From the NCBI GenBank assembly GCA_036825615.1, contig DAISXY010000009.1, positions 1 to 64,000 on the forward strand: DNA of 64,000 nucleotides. Direction: 5' to 3'. Source of the DNA: JAICXG01 sp036825615. Lineage in GTDB: Bacteria; Verrucomicrobiota; Verrucomicrobiia; Chthoniobacterales; UBA10450. Position 1 is the first letter of the stretch. Each line of letters starts with the position of its first letter. The position numbers and the translations under genes are program-made. Of this stretch, positions 18,021-27,350 are shown in pieces. The notes beneath the pieces were generated by a model, which worked only from the letters and a program-made list of their open reading frames with translations, made no database searches and had not been told where the DNA came from.

Positions 18021-18739
18021 CGTACGATTTATCGCAGTTACCTATCAAGATCTTCGCCGACGGAGCCGACGTCGCGGGTATTATTGAGCTTTATCACCAG
18101 CCATTCATCAAGGGACTCACCACGAATCCAACCCTAATGCGCAAGGCCGGGATCACAGATTACGAATCCTTTGCGCGAAGAATCTTGAACGAGGTCCGCG
18201 AAAAACCAATCTCATTTGAAGTTTTTTCCGACGAATTTCCCGAAATGCGGCGTCAAGCTTTGAAGATGCGGGACTGGCAGGATAATGTTTATGTCAAGAT
18301 TCCGATCACCAACAGTCAGGGCATCTCAGCGGTTGAATTAATTCGCGATTTGGGAAAGGATGGTGTGAAGGTGAATATCACCGCCATCCTCACCCTTGAG
18401 CAAGTTAAAATCGTCGCTGCCGCCCTGAATGACAAAATTCCCGCAGTTGTTTCGGTCTTTGCAGGTCGGATTGCTGACACTGGCAGAGACCCTGTCTCAA
18501 CCATGAAACAGTCTTTGGCCGTCTTGCGAGACCACCCTTTCGCCGAGTTGCTTTGGGCAAGTGTCCGTGAGGTGCTCAATCTGTTTCAGGCCGCCGAATG
18601 CGGTTGCGATATTGTGACTGTGCCCCATAGCATTCTCAAGAAAACTCTCCAACTTGCGCACAAAGATCTCGAGGAACTGTCGCTCGACACGGTACAAATG
18701 TTTCGTCGAGATGCCTTGGACGCCGGATACCGAATCTAA
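18017..18739 (+). CDS. Transaldolase-like protein (TalC/fructose-6-phosphate aldolase type)
   Basis: A 240-residue small transaldolase family protein: IKIFADGADVAGI, the phosphate-proximal GLTTNPTLMRKAG, and the Schiff-base Lys in DNVYVKIPITNSQG at about residue 95. Transaldolase makes sedoheptulose 7-phosphate, the entry metabolite of the GDP-heptose route, so a copy translationally coupled (ATGA) to the heptose genes may feed that pathway; this is inference from position. Alternatively it acts as an aldolase that builds a higher-carbon sugar backbone. Confidence 0.85.
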   Translation: MTYDLSQLPIKIFADGADVAGIIELYHQPFIKGLTTNPTLMRKAGITDYESFARRILNEVREKPISFEVFSDEFPEMRRQALKMRDWQDNVYVKIPITNSQGISAVELIRDLGKDGVKVNITAILTLEQVKIVAAALNDKIPAVVSVFAGRIADTGRDPVSTMKQSLAVLRDHPFAELLWASVREVLNLFQAAECGCDIVTVPHSILKKTLQLAHKDLEELSLDTVQMFRRDALDAGYRI

Positions 18740-18751
18740 ACAGGGACCACA

Positions 18752-19990
18752 ATGCGCTCCGCGCCACGGATGATCCTTCTATTTTCACATTTCTGGAGAA
18801 ATCTACGCCGCTATCCGTTCTTATTGGGTTGCCTATCTTTCATGCCAGCGGGTTTCGCACCGTTATATGCGGAGCCCACACCGGTCGACCCGCCAGGACT
18901 GCACGTTCAAAACGGCGTCTTGACGCGCAATGGAAAGCCCTATTGCGGGATCGGCGCTAACTACCTGCTCCTCTTTGCTCGCCTGGTCACAAACAAAGAT
19001 GATGTTTCCACGCTGGATAATCTCGCCCATCTCGCGAAGGCTGGCATTCCCTTCGTCAGATTCAGGGCGAACGGGCATCGGGCCATAGGTTATGAGCTTT
19101 ACCTGAAAGATCCTCCGGAATTCTTTCGACGCATGGATCAGGTTGTTCGTTGTGCGGAGCGGAACGGCATTGGATTGATTCCTTCGCTTTTTTGGCATTT
19201 GGGTGCAGTCCCGCAGATTGTCGGGGAACCGGCTGATCAACTCGGAAACCCGAATAGCAAAACAAACGCGTTCCTGCGGAACTTCACGCAGGAAATGGTG
19301 TCACGTTACAAAGATTCGCCGGCCATTTGGGGATGGGAATTTGGAAATGAGGCTAATCTGGCGACAGACTTGCCAGGGAAGGTTACCGATGAAGCCACGG
19401 GCATTACCAGGCAAAGAGCATTTGGTAGCGCACAACCGGCTGCAGACAGTTTAAGCTCACAAGACCTGCGCGTCGCATATCTCACCTTCGCTAAAACAGT
19501 GCGGACACTCGATCCGTGGCGGATCATCGACACCGGCAACTCTGCCCCGCGCCGATCAGCGTGGCATAATGCGCGTGGTCAATTCTGGCGAGCGGATACC
19601 GCACCGCAACTGACAAATGTATTGGTCCAGCAGAACCCGAATCCCTTCGACGTGCTATCCGTCCACATATACCAGAAGGCGCAAAGTCTTGCTCCTTTCG
19701 GCCTCGAGACAGTATCCCATTTTATCGGTCGCTACGCCGCCATGGCAACGCTAATCAGGAAGCCGCTGTTTATCGGAGAGTTTCCGACCTCAGATCGCGC
19801 TCAAACCGAGGAGTTCCTAAACGCTATCGTGACGAATCGGGTTCCGCTGTCTGCCTTCTGGGTGTTCGATTACCCACAGCAAGACCAAATGGAAAATGTT
19901 GATTTTCAAAACCAGCGTTCTTTTGTTCCGGAACTGGTGGCGCGGGCCAATCGTGCCTTACAGCTGCAAAACAATCCGACGACCCGATAA
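18752..19990 (+). CDS. Secreted glycoside hydrolase, clan GH-A (GH5-like)
   Basis: A 412-residue exported enzyme. Residues about 1-40 are basic and then hydrophobic, with a likely signal peptide cut near YAEPTP. The TIM-barrel landmarks are GANYLLLF, WGWEFGNEAN with the acid/base Glu, and PLFIGEFP with the nucleophile Glu; the pattern fits GH5 or a related GH-A mannanase/cellulase. It begins 12 nt after the transaldolase stop and is probably the last gene of the main island operon. A hydrolase inside a biosynthetic cluster commonly trims or clears the polymer during export; that role is inferred. Confidence 0.8.
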   Translation: MRSAPRMILLFSHFWRNLRRYPFLLGCLSFMPAGFAPLYAEPTPVDPPGLHVQNGVLTRNGKPYCGIGANYLLLFARLVTNKDDVSTLDNLAHLAKAGIPFVRFRANGHRAIGYELYLKDPPEFFRRMDQVVRCAERNGIGLIPSLFWHLGAVPQIVGEPADQLGNPNSKTNAFLRNFTQEMVSRYKDSPAIWGWEFGNEANLATDLPGKVTDEATGITRQRAFGSAQPAADSLSSQDLRVAYLTFAKTVRTLDPWRIIDTGNSAPRRSAWHNARGQFWRADTAPQLTNVLVQQNPNPFDVLSVHIYQKAQSLAPFGLETVSHFIGRYAAMATLIRKPLFIGEFPTSDRAQTEEFLNAIVTNRVPLSAFWVFDYPQQDQMENVDFQNQRSFVPELVARANRALQLQNNPTTR

Positions 19991-20119
19991 CCTTCAAATG
20001 ATCTCGAGCGGCTATTCCGGGTATTTGGCGTTGAAAAAGTTGCAAGTCTCCCGGAAACCCTTCCGACTAAACGATCAAACTAGGCATCCGAAAAATCAAT
20101 CCTTTGCGTTGACCCAAAT

Positions 20120-22423
20120 ATGAAAACGACCTGCTTCTCGATCGCGATGCTCGCACTCTTCATCGGCCTGACGGACCTCGCCCGCGCCACTCAGGCCGAT
20201 GACACGATAATCACGATCACCGGTCAGACCGCGGGTGCAACTCCGTTCTTGAGCCAGATCAGCTTGATGGCCAGCGATACCAGCGTCTTGAAGAGTATTC
20301 AATTTGTGATTGCACCCAAAGCGGGGGCATTAGCGCCACCCCTTTCGGCGACCTATGGGCGCGACTACTTGGTGGAACGAGGGTACCTTCTGGAAGACGC
20401 TGGCGAAATATTTTTGCCTGTTTATGGACTCTACGCAGGAGTCACCAATACGGTCACGCTCACTTACCGCTTTCTCGATGGCTCGTTCAAGCAGGACAGC
20501 ACCGCTGTGCCGGGCGCCGCCTTTGACGATCAAGGTTGCGGCTATAACAATCCCTCGGTCCTCGCAGCGCGGACAGCTGGCACTCAAATAAGCTACGGCT
20601 ATATCTTTATCAGATCTGGCTGTGGTGACTTCTCGCCAGTAATCATAGATACCGATGGCGCGTTGCGCTGGGTTAGCCCAGTCGCTACCGATAACGCCTT
20701 GACGGCTTCCTCGACGTTTTTCAACAATGCCGTCTATCGTACAGACGGCACGCAGTTGCTCCGGGTCGATCTCGACGGAACCGTTACCGTGCTCGGGGAC
20801 TACGCTAGTCTGGGTGTCCTAAATTTTAGTCACAACATCGACCCGGGCAAGAGCGGCCTGATTCTCGAATTCGACACCGCCACTTACTACGAATCTGAAT
20901 ACATGGAAGTCGATCTTTCCGGTGCCGTTCAGAGGGTGTGGAGTATGGGTGATATTATCAGCGACGTCATGATCGCTGGGGGAGATGACCCAACGGGATT
21001 TGTTCAGCAGCGAACTCAAGATGACATCCACGACTGGTTCCATACGAACGCCGCTGTTTACGATCGGGCTAACGATTCAATCATCTTCTCAAGTCGCGAA
21101 AATTTCGTTATAGCTCTAGACTACGCGACGAATGCAGTAAGGTGGATCCTGGGCGATCAAACCAAGAAGTGGTATTTATACCCATCTCTGGCAGAGTTTG
21201 CGCTGACGCTAGCTCCGGATAGCCTGCCACCGATCGGCCAACATTCGATTTCACTAGGCTTCGATCAGCAGCTTTTGCTCTTCGATAATGGCCTAAACAG
21301 TTTGATCCAAGATCCACACGGGATCCTTCGAAACTATGCCAGCCCGCGACGATACCAATTGAACCTTTTGACAGCTCCAGGGTCCGCGACCGAGGTTTGG
21401 AACTATGAAAGAGACCAGTCCATTTACAGCCCATTTTGCGGAAGCGTCTATGAGGATGCGCCCTACAACTATTTGGTTGATTATGCCTTCATCGGCGGCC
21501 CTGGCGCACCCAGCAATACAGCGCAACTACTTGGACTGAACCAAGCCGGAGAGCTCGCCTTCAATTACGAGTATCCCACCGTCGGATGTGACACAGCTTA
21601 TAACTCGCTTCCACTCCATCTTGAAACGACGAAATTTCCGGTCGTTGGCCCCCAAGCTCTCAACATTTCGGCGCGCGCAATGATCGCGGGAGGAGACAAT
21701 GTCCTTATCGCCGGCTTTATCGTGAGCGGAGATGAGGACAAGACGATTGTGTTGCGTGCCCTCGGGCCTTCATTAAGCACCGCCGGTGTGAGCGATGCAT
21801 TGCCGGACCCGATAATCACGCTTTTTGATGCATCGGGCGCCATGATCGCAACCAATGACGATTGGGAATCGGATGCGCGTGCGAATGAGATCGCAAGCGC
21901 CGGTCTGGCTCCGGCCTCGAATTTGGAATCTGCCACCGTTCAAACGCTCACACCGGGCGCCTACACTGCGGTGGTGAGGGGAAAAGCCGACGCAGGCGGG
22001 ATAGGTCTGGTTGACGCGTATGACTTGTCGCCGGACACCACTTCCCGGCTTGCTAACATCAGCGCCCGCGGCTTGGTCGGGACCGGTGATAATGTCCTCA
22101 TCAGCGGATTCATCGTAGGCGATGTGGGGAGTGCAACAGTTATCGTTCGCGCGCTTGGACCGTCGCTCTCTGCAGTCACTCCGCAAGCCCTCGCTGATCC
22201 CGTGCTGACAGTTTACGATAGTAATGGCGCAATTATCGCAGGCAATGACAACTGGCAGGATAATATTGATGCAGCGGAAGTAGCCGGCAACAACCTCGGG
22301 CCCAGTGACTCCGTCGAGGCGGCGGTGGTACTTCGGCCACCGGCCGGCGCCTATTCGGCTATCGTGACGGGTGCGGCCGGAGGTACTGGTGTGGCCTTGG
22401 TCGAAGTCTACGACTTGGATTAA
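20120..22423 (+). CDS. Secreted arylsulfotransferase (ASST) with two LGPSL-type C-terminal modules
   Basis: A 767-residue exported protein: signal peptide about 1-24 (LTDLARATQA), then an ASST-type beta-propeller (about 130-500) with the family stretch DDIHDWFHTNAAVYD (His at 304 and 308), IIFSSRENFVIALDY and VRWILGDQ. ASST enzymes move sulfate between phenolic esters in the periplasm without PAPS. The last 260 or so residues are two copies of an uncharacterised module marked by RALGPSL, (N/D)DNW/DDW, GLAP/NLGP, AY(T/S)A and V(E/D)xYDL; the same module makes up the protein at 48669-49523. Located 130 nt after the glycoside hydrolase gene and next to a PAPS-type sulfotransferase on the opposite strand. 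Confidence 0.8.
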   Translation: MKTTCFSIAMLALFIGLTDLARATQADDTIITITGQTAGATPFLSQISLMASDTSVLKSIQFVIAPKAGALAPPLSATYGRDYLVERGYLLEDAGEIFLPVYGLYAGVTNTVTLTYRFLDGSFKQDSTAVPGAAFDDQGCGYNNPSVLAARTAGTQISYGYIFIRSGCGDFSPVIIDTDGALRWVSPVATDNALTASSTFFNNAVYRTDGTQLLRVDLDGTVTVLGDYASLGVLNFSHNIDPGKSGLILEFDTATYYESEYMEVDLSGAVQRVWSMGDIISDVMIAGGDDPTGFVQQRTQDDIHDWFHTNAAVYDRANDSIIFSSRENFVIALDYATNAVRWILGDQTKKWYLYPSLAEFALTLAPDSLPPIGQHSISLGFDQQLLLFDNGLNSLIQDPHGILRNYASPRRYQLNLLTAPGSATEVWNYERDQSIYSPFCGSVYEDAPYNYLVDYAFIGGPGAPSNTAQLLGLNQAGELAFNYEYPTVGCDTAYNSLPLHLETTKFPVVGPQALNISARAMIAGGDNVLIAGFIVSGDEDKTIVLRALGPSLSTAGVSDALPDPIITLFDASGAMIATNDDWESDARANEIASAGLAPASNLESATVQTLTPGAYTAVVRGKADAGGIGLVDAYDLSPDTTSRLANISARGLVGTGDNVLISGFIVGDVGSATVIVRALGPSLSAVTPQALADPVLTVYDSNGAIIAGNDNWQDNIDAAEVAGNNLGPSDSVEAAVVLRPPAGAYSAIVTGAAGGTGVALVEVYDLD

Positions 22424-22449
22424 CCTTCGTCCGACTGCAACGATGGGAG

Positions 22450-23514
22450 TCAAAGCTTGCTACCGAACAGCGGCTGCGACAACACCTTACTAATGTCGAG
22501 CGGCCCCCGGGCCGGCGGACCTGCGCGGACGCAAAACTCCGGAGTCCAATGCCGATGGCAACGCGGGGCCAGGTTCGTTAGTCCTGACCTGGTCATGACT
22601 GCGTAAATCATCGTTGGTTTCAGGTAACTGAGATCGATTAGCAGACTGTTGAGCTGCTCGAGAAAATCGATGAACGCGGTGTCTTGTGGATTATCGGGGC
22701 TGAGATTATGTCCAAAGCCACGCTCGATAAAGATATCCGGCAGGTTCCCGAAGCCGAGAAAGTTGCGAAAGCCAAACTTTTCCACCAGCAGCCGAAGGAT
22801 ATCCTGCGCGCGAATACCTTCGAATCCAGTCTTGGCGCAATCCCAGTTATCGTACTCCTTCTCGAAGCGCTTGAGTTGGTGGTTCATCTTATAGCGATCA
22901 GGGATAAACCGCCACAGCCCCTGAATGATCTCGAGCGCTTCCGGCCAGCGCATATGACCGTTTCGGCCAATCATATCGGTCGTCATGAAAACGCCGTTCT
23001 CTTCGAGCGCATCATGGATCGCATCAAACAACTGCTCCAGGCCAAGAATATGGTGCAAGGTATCTTTAGCAATGACCGCCGAGTATTTCTCGGTTGGTCG
23101 CCATTCATTCAGATCGGCCTCTTTCAAGACCAGATACTTTTCTACCCCGGCCGCGGCAGCGGCGGCCCGGGCAATGTTGAACCTTATCGGCGAGAGTTCG
23201 ATCGCTTCGAAGGCGAACGCGGTCTCGCCCATTTCAACAAGTCTCTTGATCATGTTAATCTCGTGCACGCAGTCACCTGCGCCGAGACTAACGATTCGGC
23301 GGCCCGCTCCCGGCTCGTGCATCGCCTTAGCCGCGTAATGGCAGTACAGCATGAGCACGTCCGGGACGTCGAAGACCGCCTTTAAGCGAGGACGAATATG
23401 AGTATCGATCCAATAATGGTAGATCGGTCCAAGCTCAATCTGCTCCTCGGGCTTCGCGTACTGGGCAATCTGCTCGCGAATTCGCTTGTCGTAATCTTGG
23501 TCAGCCGAGCTCAC
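22450..23514 (-). CDS. Class I SAM-dependent methyltransferase
   Basis: A 354-residue cytoplasmic protein with motif I IVSLGAGDCVHEINM, an acidic AFEAIELSPIRFNIA and a later AVIAKDTLHHI stretch, the standard Rossmann methyltransferase arrangement. A helical N-terminal region precedes the core and a roughly 130-residue C-terminal extension follows. Its start overlaps the stop of the upstream sulfotransferase gene (ATGA on the minus strand), so both are probably made from one transcript. The substrate is unknown; context suggests a glycan or sulfated glycan. It is convergent with the arylsulfotransferase gene, with a 26-bp gap. Confidence 0.8.
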   Translation of the reverse strand: MSSADQDYDKRIREQIAQYAKPEEQIELGPIYHYWIDTHIRPRLKAVFDVPDVLMLYCHYAAKAMHEPGAGRRIVSLGAGDCVHEINMIKRLVEMGETAFAFEAIELSPIRFNIARAAAAAAGVEKYLVLKEADLNEWRPTEKYSAVIAKDTLHHILGLEQLFDAIHDALEENGVFMTTDMIGRNGHMRWPEALEIIQGLWRFIPDRYKMNHQLKRFEKEYDNWDCAKTGFEGIRAQDILRLLVEKFGFRNFLGFGNLPDIFIERGFGHNLSPDNPQDTAFIDFLEQLNSLLIDLSYLKPTMIYAVMTRSGLTNLAPRCHRHWTPEFCVRAGPPARGPLDISKVLSQPLFGSKL

Positions 23515-24467
23515 GGCTCATCAAAAAAGCGCAGGAAAGGCCCGTCGGCAAAAAACTCCTTCAACTCATCGAAGTTTTCAATTGCATCCCTGAGCCTGGA
23601 ATTCCCCAGCTTCTTTGTCGTCGTTGTCAGGATCGTTTGTCGAACCCCAAGAAAATCCTGAAGCGCGGCCATTTGTCCTGGGTCCCGCGCGACCATTTCC
23701 TCATAGGAAATGTGAAATCCAGTATGTCTGGCTAAAAGTTTTTTAAGCTGCGCCTCCCGCTCCATCACCGTATGAAAATCCTGTTCGCATTCGACTGGGT
23801 CCAACCTTACCGCACCGACTTGCGGGATCGGTTGATCCAAAACCGCCAGCGTAACGCGCGTCACACGAACCGCAATGTAGTGCGAGAGATAGCGTCGAAG
23901 CAAATTCTCTCGGCGCAAATGAATGATCCTGATCTCACGATCGCTTACGATCGCCTCACGCACCTTCTGAAATTCAGGTAGCACCAATTCATCATGCTTA
24001 AGCTTGAATCCGACGGCCCGTTTCCCCTGTGAATCGAGCGCCACTTGGTAAAGAAATCTTATCGGGTCACGATCTCTTTCATTCGAGAGCCGGTCCACGA
24101 ACTCAGGATCCCTCTGACTCTGCTCGAGGTAAATGCCGATCAGGCCCGTGATCTTGTTCGGCGAAAAAATCTCGTCGTGTGAACAGATTTGGGGGTTGGA
24201 CCGCAGGAGGTGCACTAACATTGTGCTCCCAGAACGTGCCGGACAGGTGATCATGAAGTAACTCGGTTCACCTTTGCGCCGTCGCCTGGAGCGCGGTCCG
24301 GCCGGTTTCCTACTTCTTGCCCGGTGCAGAGGGCGCGGAGATCTAACGAGGCGGCCGCGCAATCGCCGGTCGAGCGCTTCTGCGGCGGCCTGGCAAAACA
24401 CGACCGCGCTCCGGCCAAACGACGTCCCATAATGTATTAGCTGAGATATATGATGGTGCAGCAGCAT
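23511..24467 (-). CDS. PAPS-dependent sulfotransferase (Stf0/carbohydrate type)
   Basis: A 318-residue protein with the 5'-phosphosulfate-binding loop CPARSGSTMLVHLL at about residue 75 and a 3'-phosphate-binding region IIHLRRENLLRRYLSHYIA, as in Stf0-type and related carbohydrate sulfotransferases. A later block, ISYEEMVARDPGQMAALQDFLG, is also typical of the superfamily. The first 70 residues are Arg-rich and may be a non-conserved extension or an over-long start. It marks the right end of the glycan island, divergent from sdhC, and probably sulfates the polymer or a lipid made there. Confidence 0.82.
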   Translation of the reverse strand: MLLHHHISQLIHYGTSFGRSAVVFCQAAAEALDRRLRGRLVRSPRPLHRARSRKPAGPRSRRRRKGEPSYFMITCPARSGSTMLVHLLRSNPQICSHDEIFSPNKITGLIGIYLEQSQRDPEFVDRLSNERDRDPIRFLYQVALDSQGKRAVGFKLKHDELVLPEFQKVREAIVSDREIRIIHLRRENLLRRYLSHYIAVRVTRVTLAVLDQPIPQVGAVRLDPVECEQDFHTVMEREAQLKKLLARHTGFHISYEEMVARDPGQMAALQDFLGVRQTILTTTTKKLGNSRLRDAIENFDELKEFFADGPFLRFFDEP

Positions 24468-24690
24468 CTTGCCCGGAAGACCTCCGTCAGTAACTAACGG
24501 CGCACTCTTGTTTCCGCGAAAAATCGCGCGCCGTCAATCAGGATCGGCCGCGGCGATCGGCGAAAGGCAGGCGCAGGTCCTTCGATCGCCGGCGGGACCC
24601 GGGGTTTCTAGATATCAAGATCGCCCGAAAGCACTCTGCCCGTTAGCTTGAGCCCAGAATTAACCGACTACGTGTCTTGACACGAAGAGC

Positions 24691-25431
24691 GTGAACTCTA
24701 GGGTAGAACGCGACCGCTTGCCGCGGCGTGCTCTCGTGACCAACATCGCCGCCTTCCATCGCTCTTCCGTCGGACGAAAGATGATCGTGGCGGCAACCGG
24801 GATCGTGCTCATCCTCTTCGTGATCGGACATCTCCTGGGAAACCTGCAGATCTTCCTCGGGCCGGATTGGATCAACGGTTACGCCCAGCATCTGCGTGAT
24901 CTGGGGCCGCTGCTCTGGGCGATTCGCGCCTTTCTTATTCTCGTGGTCGTGGCGCACATCTACTACACCATCCGGCTCGCGATTGAGAATCGCCGCGCCC
25001 GGCCCGAGCGCTATCGCCGCAGGGACATTGTCAAGGCCACGCTCGCCTCCCGCACGATGGTGATGAGCGGGCTTATCGTGCTCGTCTTTATCATCTATCA
25101 TCTCCTCCACTTCACTTTTCGCACGACCGATCCGCGCTTCGCGACTTTGCCAAAAGATCCGCTCGGCCACTACGACGTCTATTCGATGATGATCCTGGGC
25201 TTTCAGAATCCGCTCGTCTCGGCATTCTACATCCTCGGGATGTTTCTGCTCGCGATGCATTTGAGCCACGGGGCCTCCAGTTTCTTTCAGTCGTTAGGCT
25301 GGAACGATCAAAAGCTGAACCCCCGGCTGGCGCGGGCGGGTCGTATCTTCGCCTGGGCGCTCTTTGTTGGTTACAGTGCCATCCCGGTCGCCGTCTTGCT
25401 TGGCTGGGTCAGATTGCATCCCGCGTCATGA
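24691..25431 (+). CDS. sdhC: Succinate dehydrogenase cytochrome b subunit (b558 type)
   Basis: A roughly 246-residue membrane anchor of complex II of the single-polypeptide, five-helix b558 type. Membrane helices contain the histidines expected to bind two haems: FVIGHLLGN, VVAHIYYT, IIYHLLHF and AMHLSHGASS. The GTG at 24691 is the longest start; a GTG at 24736 (followed by TNIAAFHRSS) fits the family length better and is a real alternative. First gene of sdhCAB, overlapping sdhA by ATGA. Confidence 0.9.
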   Translation: MNSRVERDRLPRRALVTNIAAFHRSSVGRKMIVAATGIVLILFVIGHLLGNLQIFLGPDWINGYAQHLRDLGPLLWAIRAFLILVVVAHIYYTIRLAIENRRARPERYRRRDIVKATLASRTMVMSGLIVLVFIIYHLLHFTFRTTDPRFATLPKDPLGHYDVYSMMILGFQNPLVSAFYILGMFLLAMHLSHGASSFFQSLGWNDQKLNPRLARAGRIFAWALFVGYSAIPVAVLLGWVRLHPAS

Positions 25432-27350
25432 TCGGCTCGCTCGAATCCAGGATCCCAGCAGGCCCGCTCCCGGAGAAATGGCGCAACCATAAGAATAACT
25501 CCCGCCTCGTTTCCCCTAACAATCGCCGGAAATTCGAGATCATCGTGGTCGGGACCGGTCTCGCCGGGGGATCGGCCGCCGCGACGCTCGGCGAATTGGG
25601 CTATAACGTGAGGTCGTTCTGTTATCAGGACAGTCCGCGCCGCGCCCATAGCATCGCGGCCCAGGGCGGAATCAATGCCGCTAAGAATTACCCGAACGAC
25701 GGTGACAGTGTTTACCGGCTTTTCTACGACACGATTAAGGGCGGGGATTTCCGTTCGCGCGAAGCGAATGTTTATCGGCTCGCTGAAGTTTCGAACAACA
25801 TCATCGACCAATGTGTCGAGCAAGGCGTGCCTTTCGCGCGCGAGTACGGCGGATTGCTCGCCAACCGTTCCTTTGGCGGCGCGCAGGTCTCACGCACCTT
25901 TTACGCCCGCGGACAAACCGGGCAGCAATTGTTGTTAGGCGCCTATCAGGCGCTCTGCCGCCAGATTGCTGCCGGGACGGTGAAGATGTTTCCGCAAACC
26001 GAAATGCTCGATCTCGTGATCGTTGACGGCCAGGCCAAGGGAATCATCACCCGCAATCTCATCACGGGCGAGATATCCCGTCACGCAGGCGACGCGGTCG
26101 TGCTCGCGAGCGGCGGTTACGGCAATGTCTTTTATCTCTCGACCAACGCGCGCGGCTGCAACGTGACTGCAACTTACCGCGCCTATAAACGGGGCGCGCT
26201 TTTCGCCAATCCCTGCTACACCCAGATCCATCCCACGTGTATCCCAGTGAGCGGCGAACACCAATCCAAACTGACTCTGATGTCGGAGTCACTCCGCAAC
26301 GACGGCCGCGTCTGGGTACCCAAGCGAGTCGAGGATTGCGCCAAGCCGCCTAACGACATTCCGGAGCAGGACCGCGATTACTATCTCGAGCGCAAGTATC
26401 CAAGCTTCGGCAATCTTTCGCCGCGTGACATCGCTTCCCGTGCCGCGAAGGAAGTCTGCGATGAAGGCCGCGGCGTCGGCCCGGGCGGACGCGGAGTTTA
26501 CCTCGACTTTAAAGATGCGATCGCTCGTCTCGGTGAACAGGTAATCCGGGAGCGCTACGGAAATCTTTTCGATATCTACGAGAAAATCACCGGTGACGAC
26601 GCCTATCATCAGCCAATGCGAATTTATCCCGCAGTCCATTACACCATGGGTGGTCTCTGGGTCGACTACAATTTGATGACCAATGTTCCCGGCCTGCACG
26701 TTCTCGGGGAAGCGAACTTCTCCGATCACGGCGCCAATCGCCTCGGCGCGAGCGCACTGATGCAAGGCTTGGCCGATGGATACTTCGTCGTTCCTTACAC
26801 CCTGCCTAACTATCTCGCGCCCCAGATCGGGAAGCGGCCCGCAATCGATCATCCGGCTTTTGAACAAGCGGAAGCGGATGTTCGTTCCCGGGTGAAACGA
26901 TTGCTCGCGATCAACGGCTCGCGCTCGGTTGATTCTTTCCACCGCGAGCTCGGCCTGCTGCTCTGGAATAAATGTGGCATGGCTCGGAACGCCGCCGGCC
27001 TGAAGGAAGCGCTCGCCGAGATCCCGCAGATTCGCGAGGAATTTTGGCGCAACGCGCGCGTCCCGGGCGAGGGCGAGACTTACAATCAATCACTGGAACG
27101 CGCCGGTCGCGTAGCCGATTTCCTGGAATTCGGAGAACTCATGTGCCGCGATGCCCTCGCGCGCGATGAATCGTGCGGCGGCCATTTCCGCGAAGAACAC
27201 CAGACCCCCGATGGCGAAGCGCTGCGCGACGACGAACATTTCGCCGATGTCTTTGCCTGGGAATACCAGGGCGACGGCGCGGAGCCAAAGTTACATCGCG
27301 AACCGCTGCATTTTGAATCCGTGCATCTCGCGACCAGGAGTTATAAATAG
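25428..27350 (+). CDS. sdhA: Succinate dehydrogenase flavoprotein subunit
   Basis: A 640-residue FAD subunit that oxidises succinate to fumarate. The N-terminal dinucleotide motif is IIVVGTGLAGGSAAATLGE. The covalent FAD-binding His is in RRAHSIAAQGG (residue 74). Substrate-site and capping regions are complete (HPTCIPVSGEHQSKLTLMSE, HYTMGGLW, GEANFSDHGANRLGASAL). The first 34 residues are a short non-family extension. Translationally coupled to sdhC; a 103-bp gap containing an inverted heptamer array separates it from sdhB. Confidence 0.97.
   Translation: MIGSLESRIPAGPLPEKWRNHKNNSRLVSPNNRRKFEIIVVGTGLAGGSAAATLGELGYNVRSFCYQDSPRRAHSIAAQGGINAAKNYPNDGDSVYRLFYDTIKGGDFRSREANVYRLAEVSNNIIDQCVEQGVPFAREYGGLLANRSFGGAQVSRTFYARGQTGQQLLLGAYQALCRQIAAGTVKMFPQTEMLDLVIVDGQAKGIITRNLITGEISRHAGDAVVLASGGYGNVFYLSTNARGCNVTATYRAYKRGALFANPCYTQIHPTCIPVSGEHQSKLTLMSESLRNDGRVWVPKRVEDCAKPPNDIPEQDRDYYLERKYPSFGNLSPRDIASRAAKEVCDEGRGVGPGGRGVYLDFKDAIARLGEQVIRERYGNLFDIYEKITGDDAYHQPMRIYPAVHYTMGGLWVDYNLMTNVPGLHVLGEANFSDHGANRLGASALMQGLADGYFVVPYTLPNYLAPQIGKRPAIDHPAFEQAEADVRSRVKRLLAINGSRSVDSFHRELGLLLWNKCGMARNAAGLKEALAEIPQIREEFWRNARVPGEGETYNQSLERAGRVADFLEFGELMCRDALARDESCGGHFREEHQTPDGEALRDDEHFADVFAWEYQGDGAEPKLHREPLHFESVHLATRSYK

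Noticed and set aside
24468..24690. Possible attachment site at the island's right edge
   Set aside because: No tRNA, direct repeat or integrase was seen on either side; the boundary rests on composition and gene content alone.
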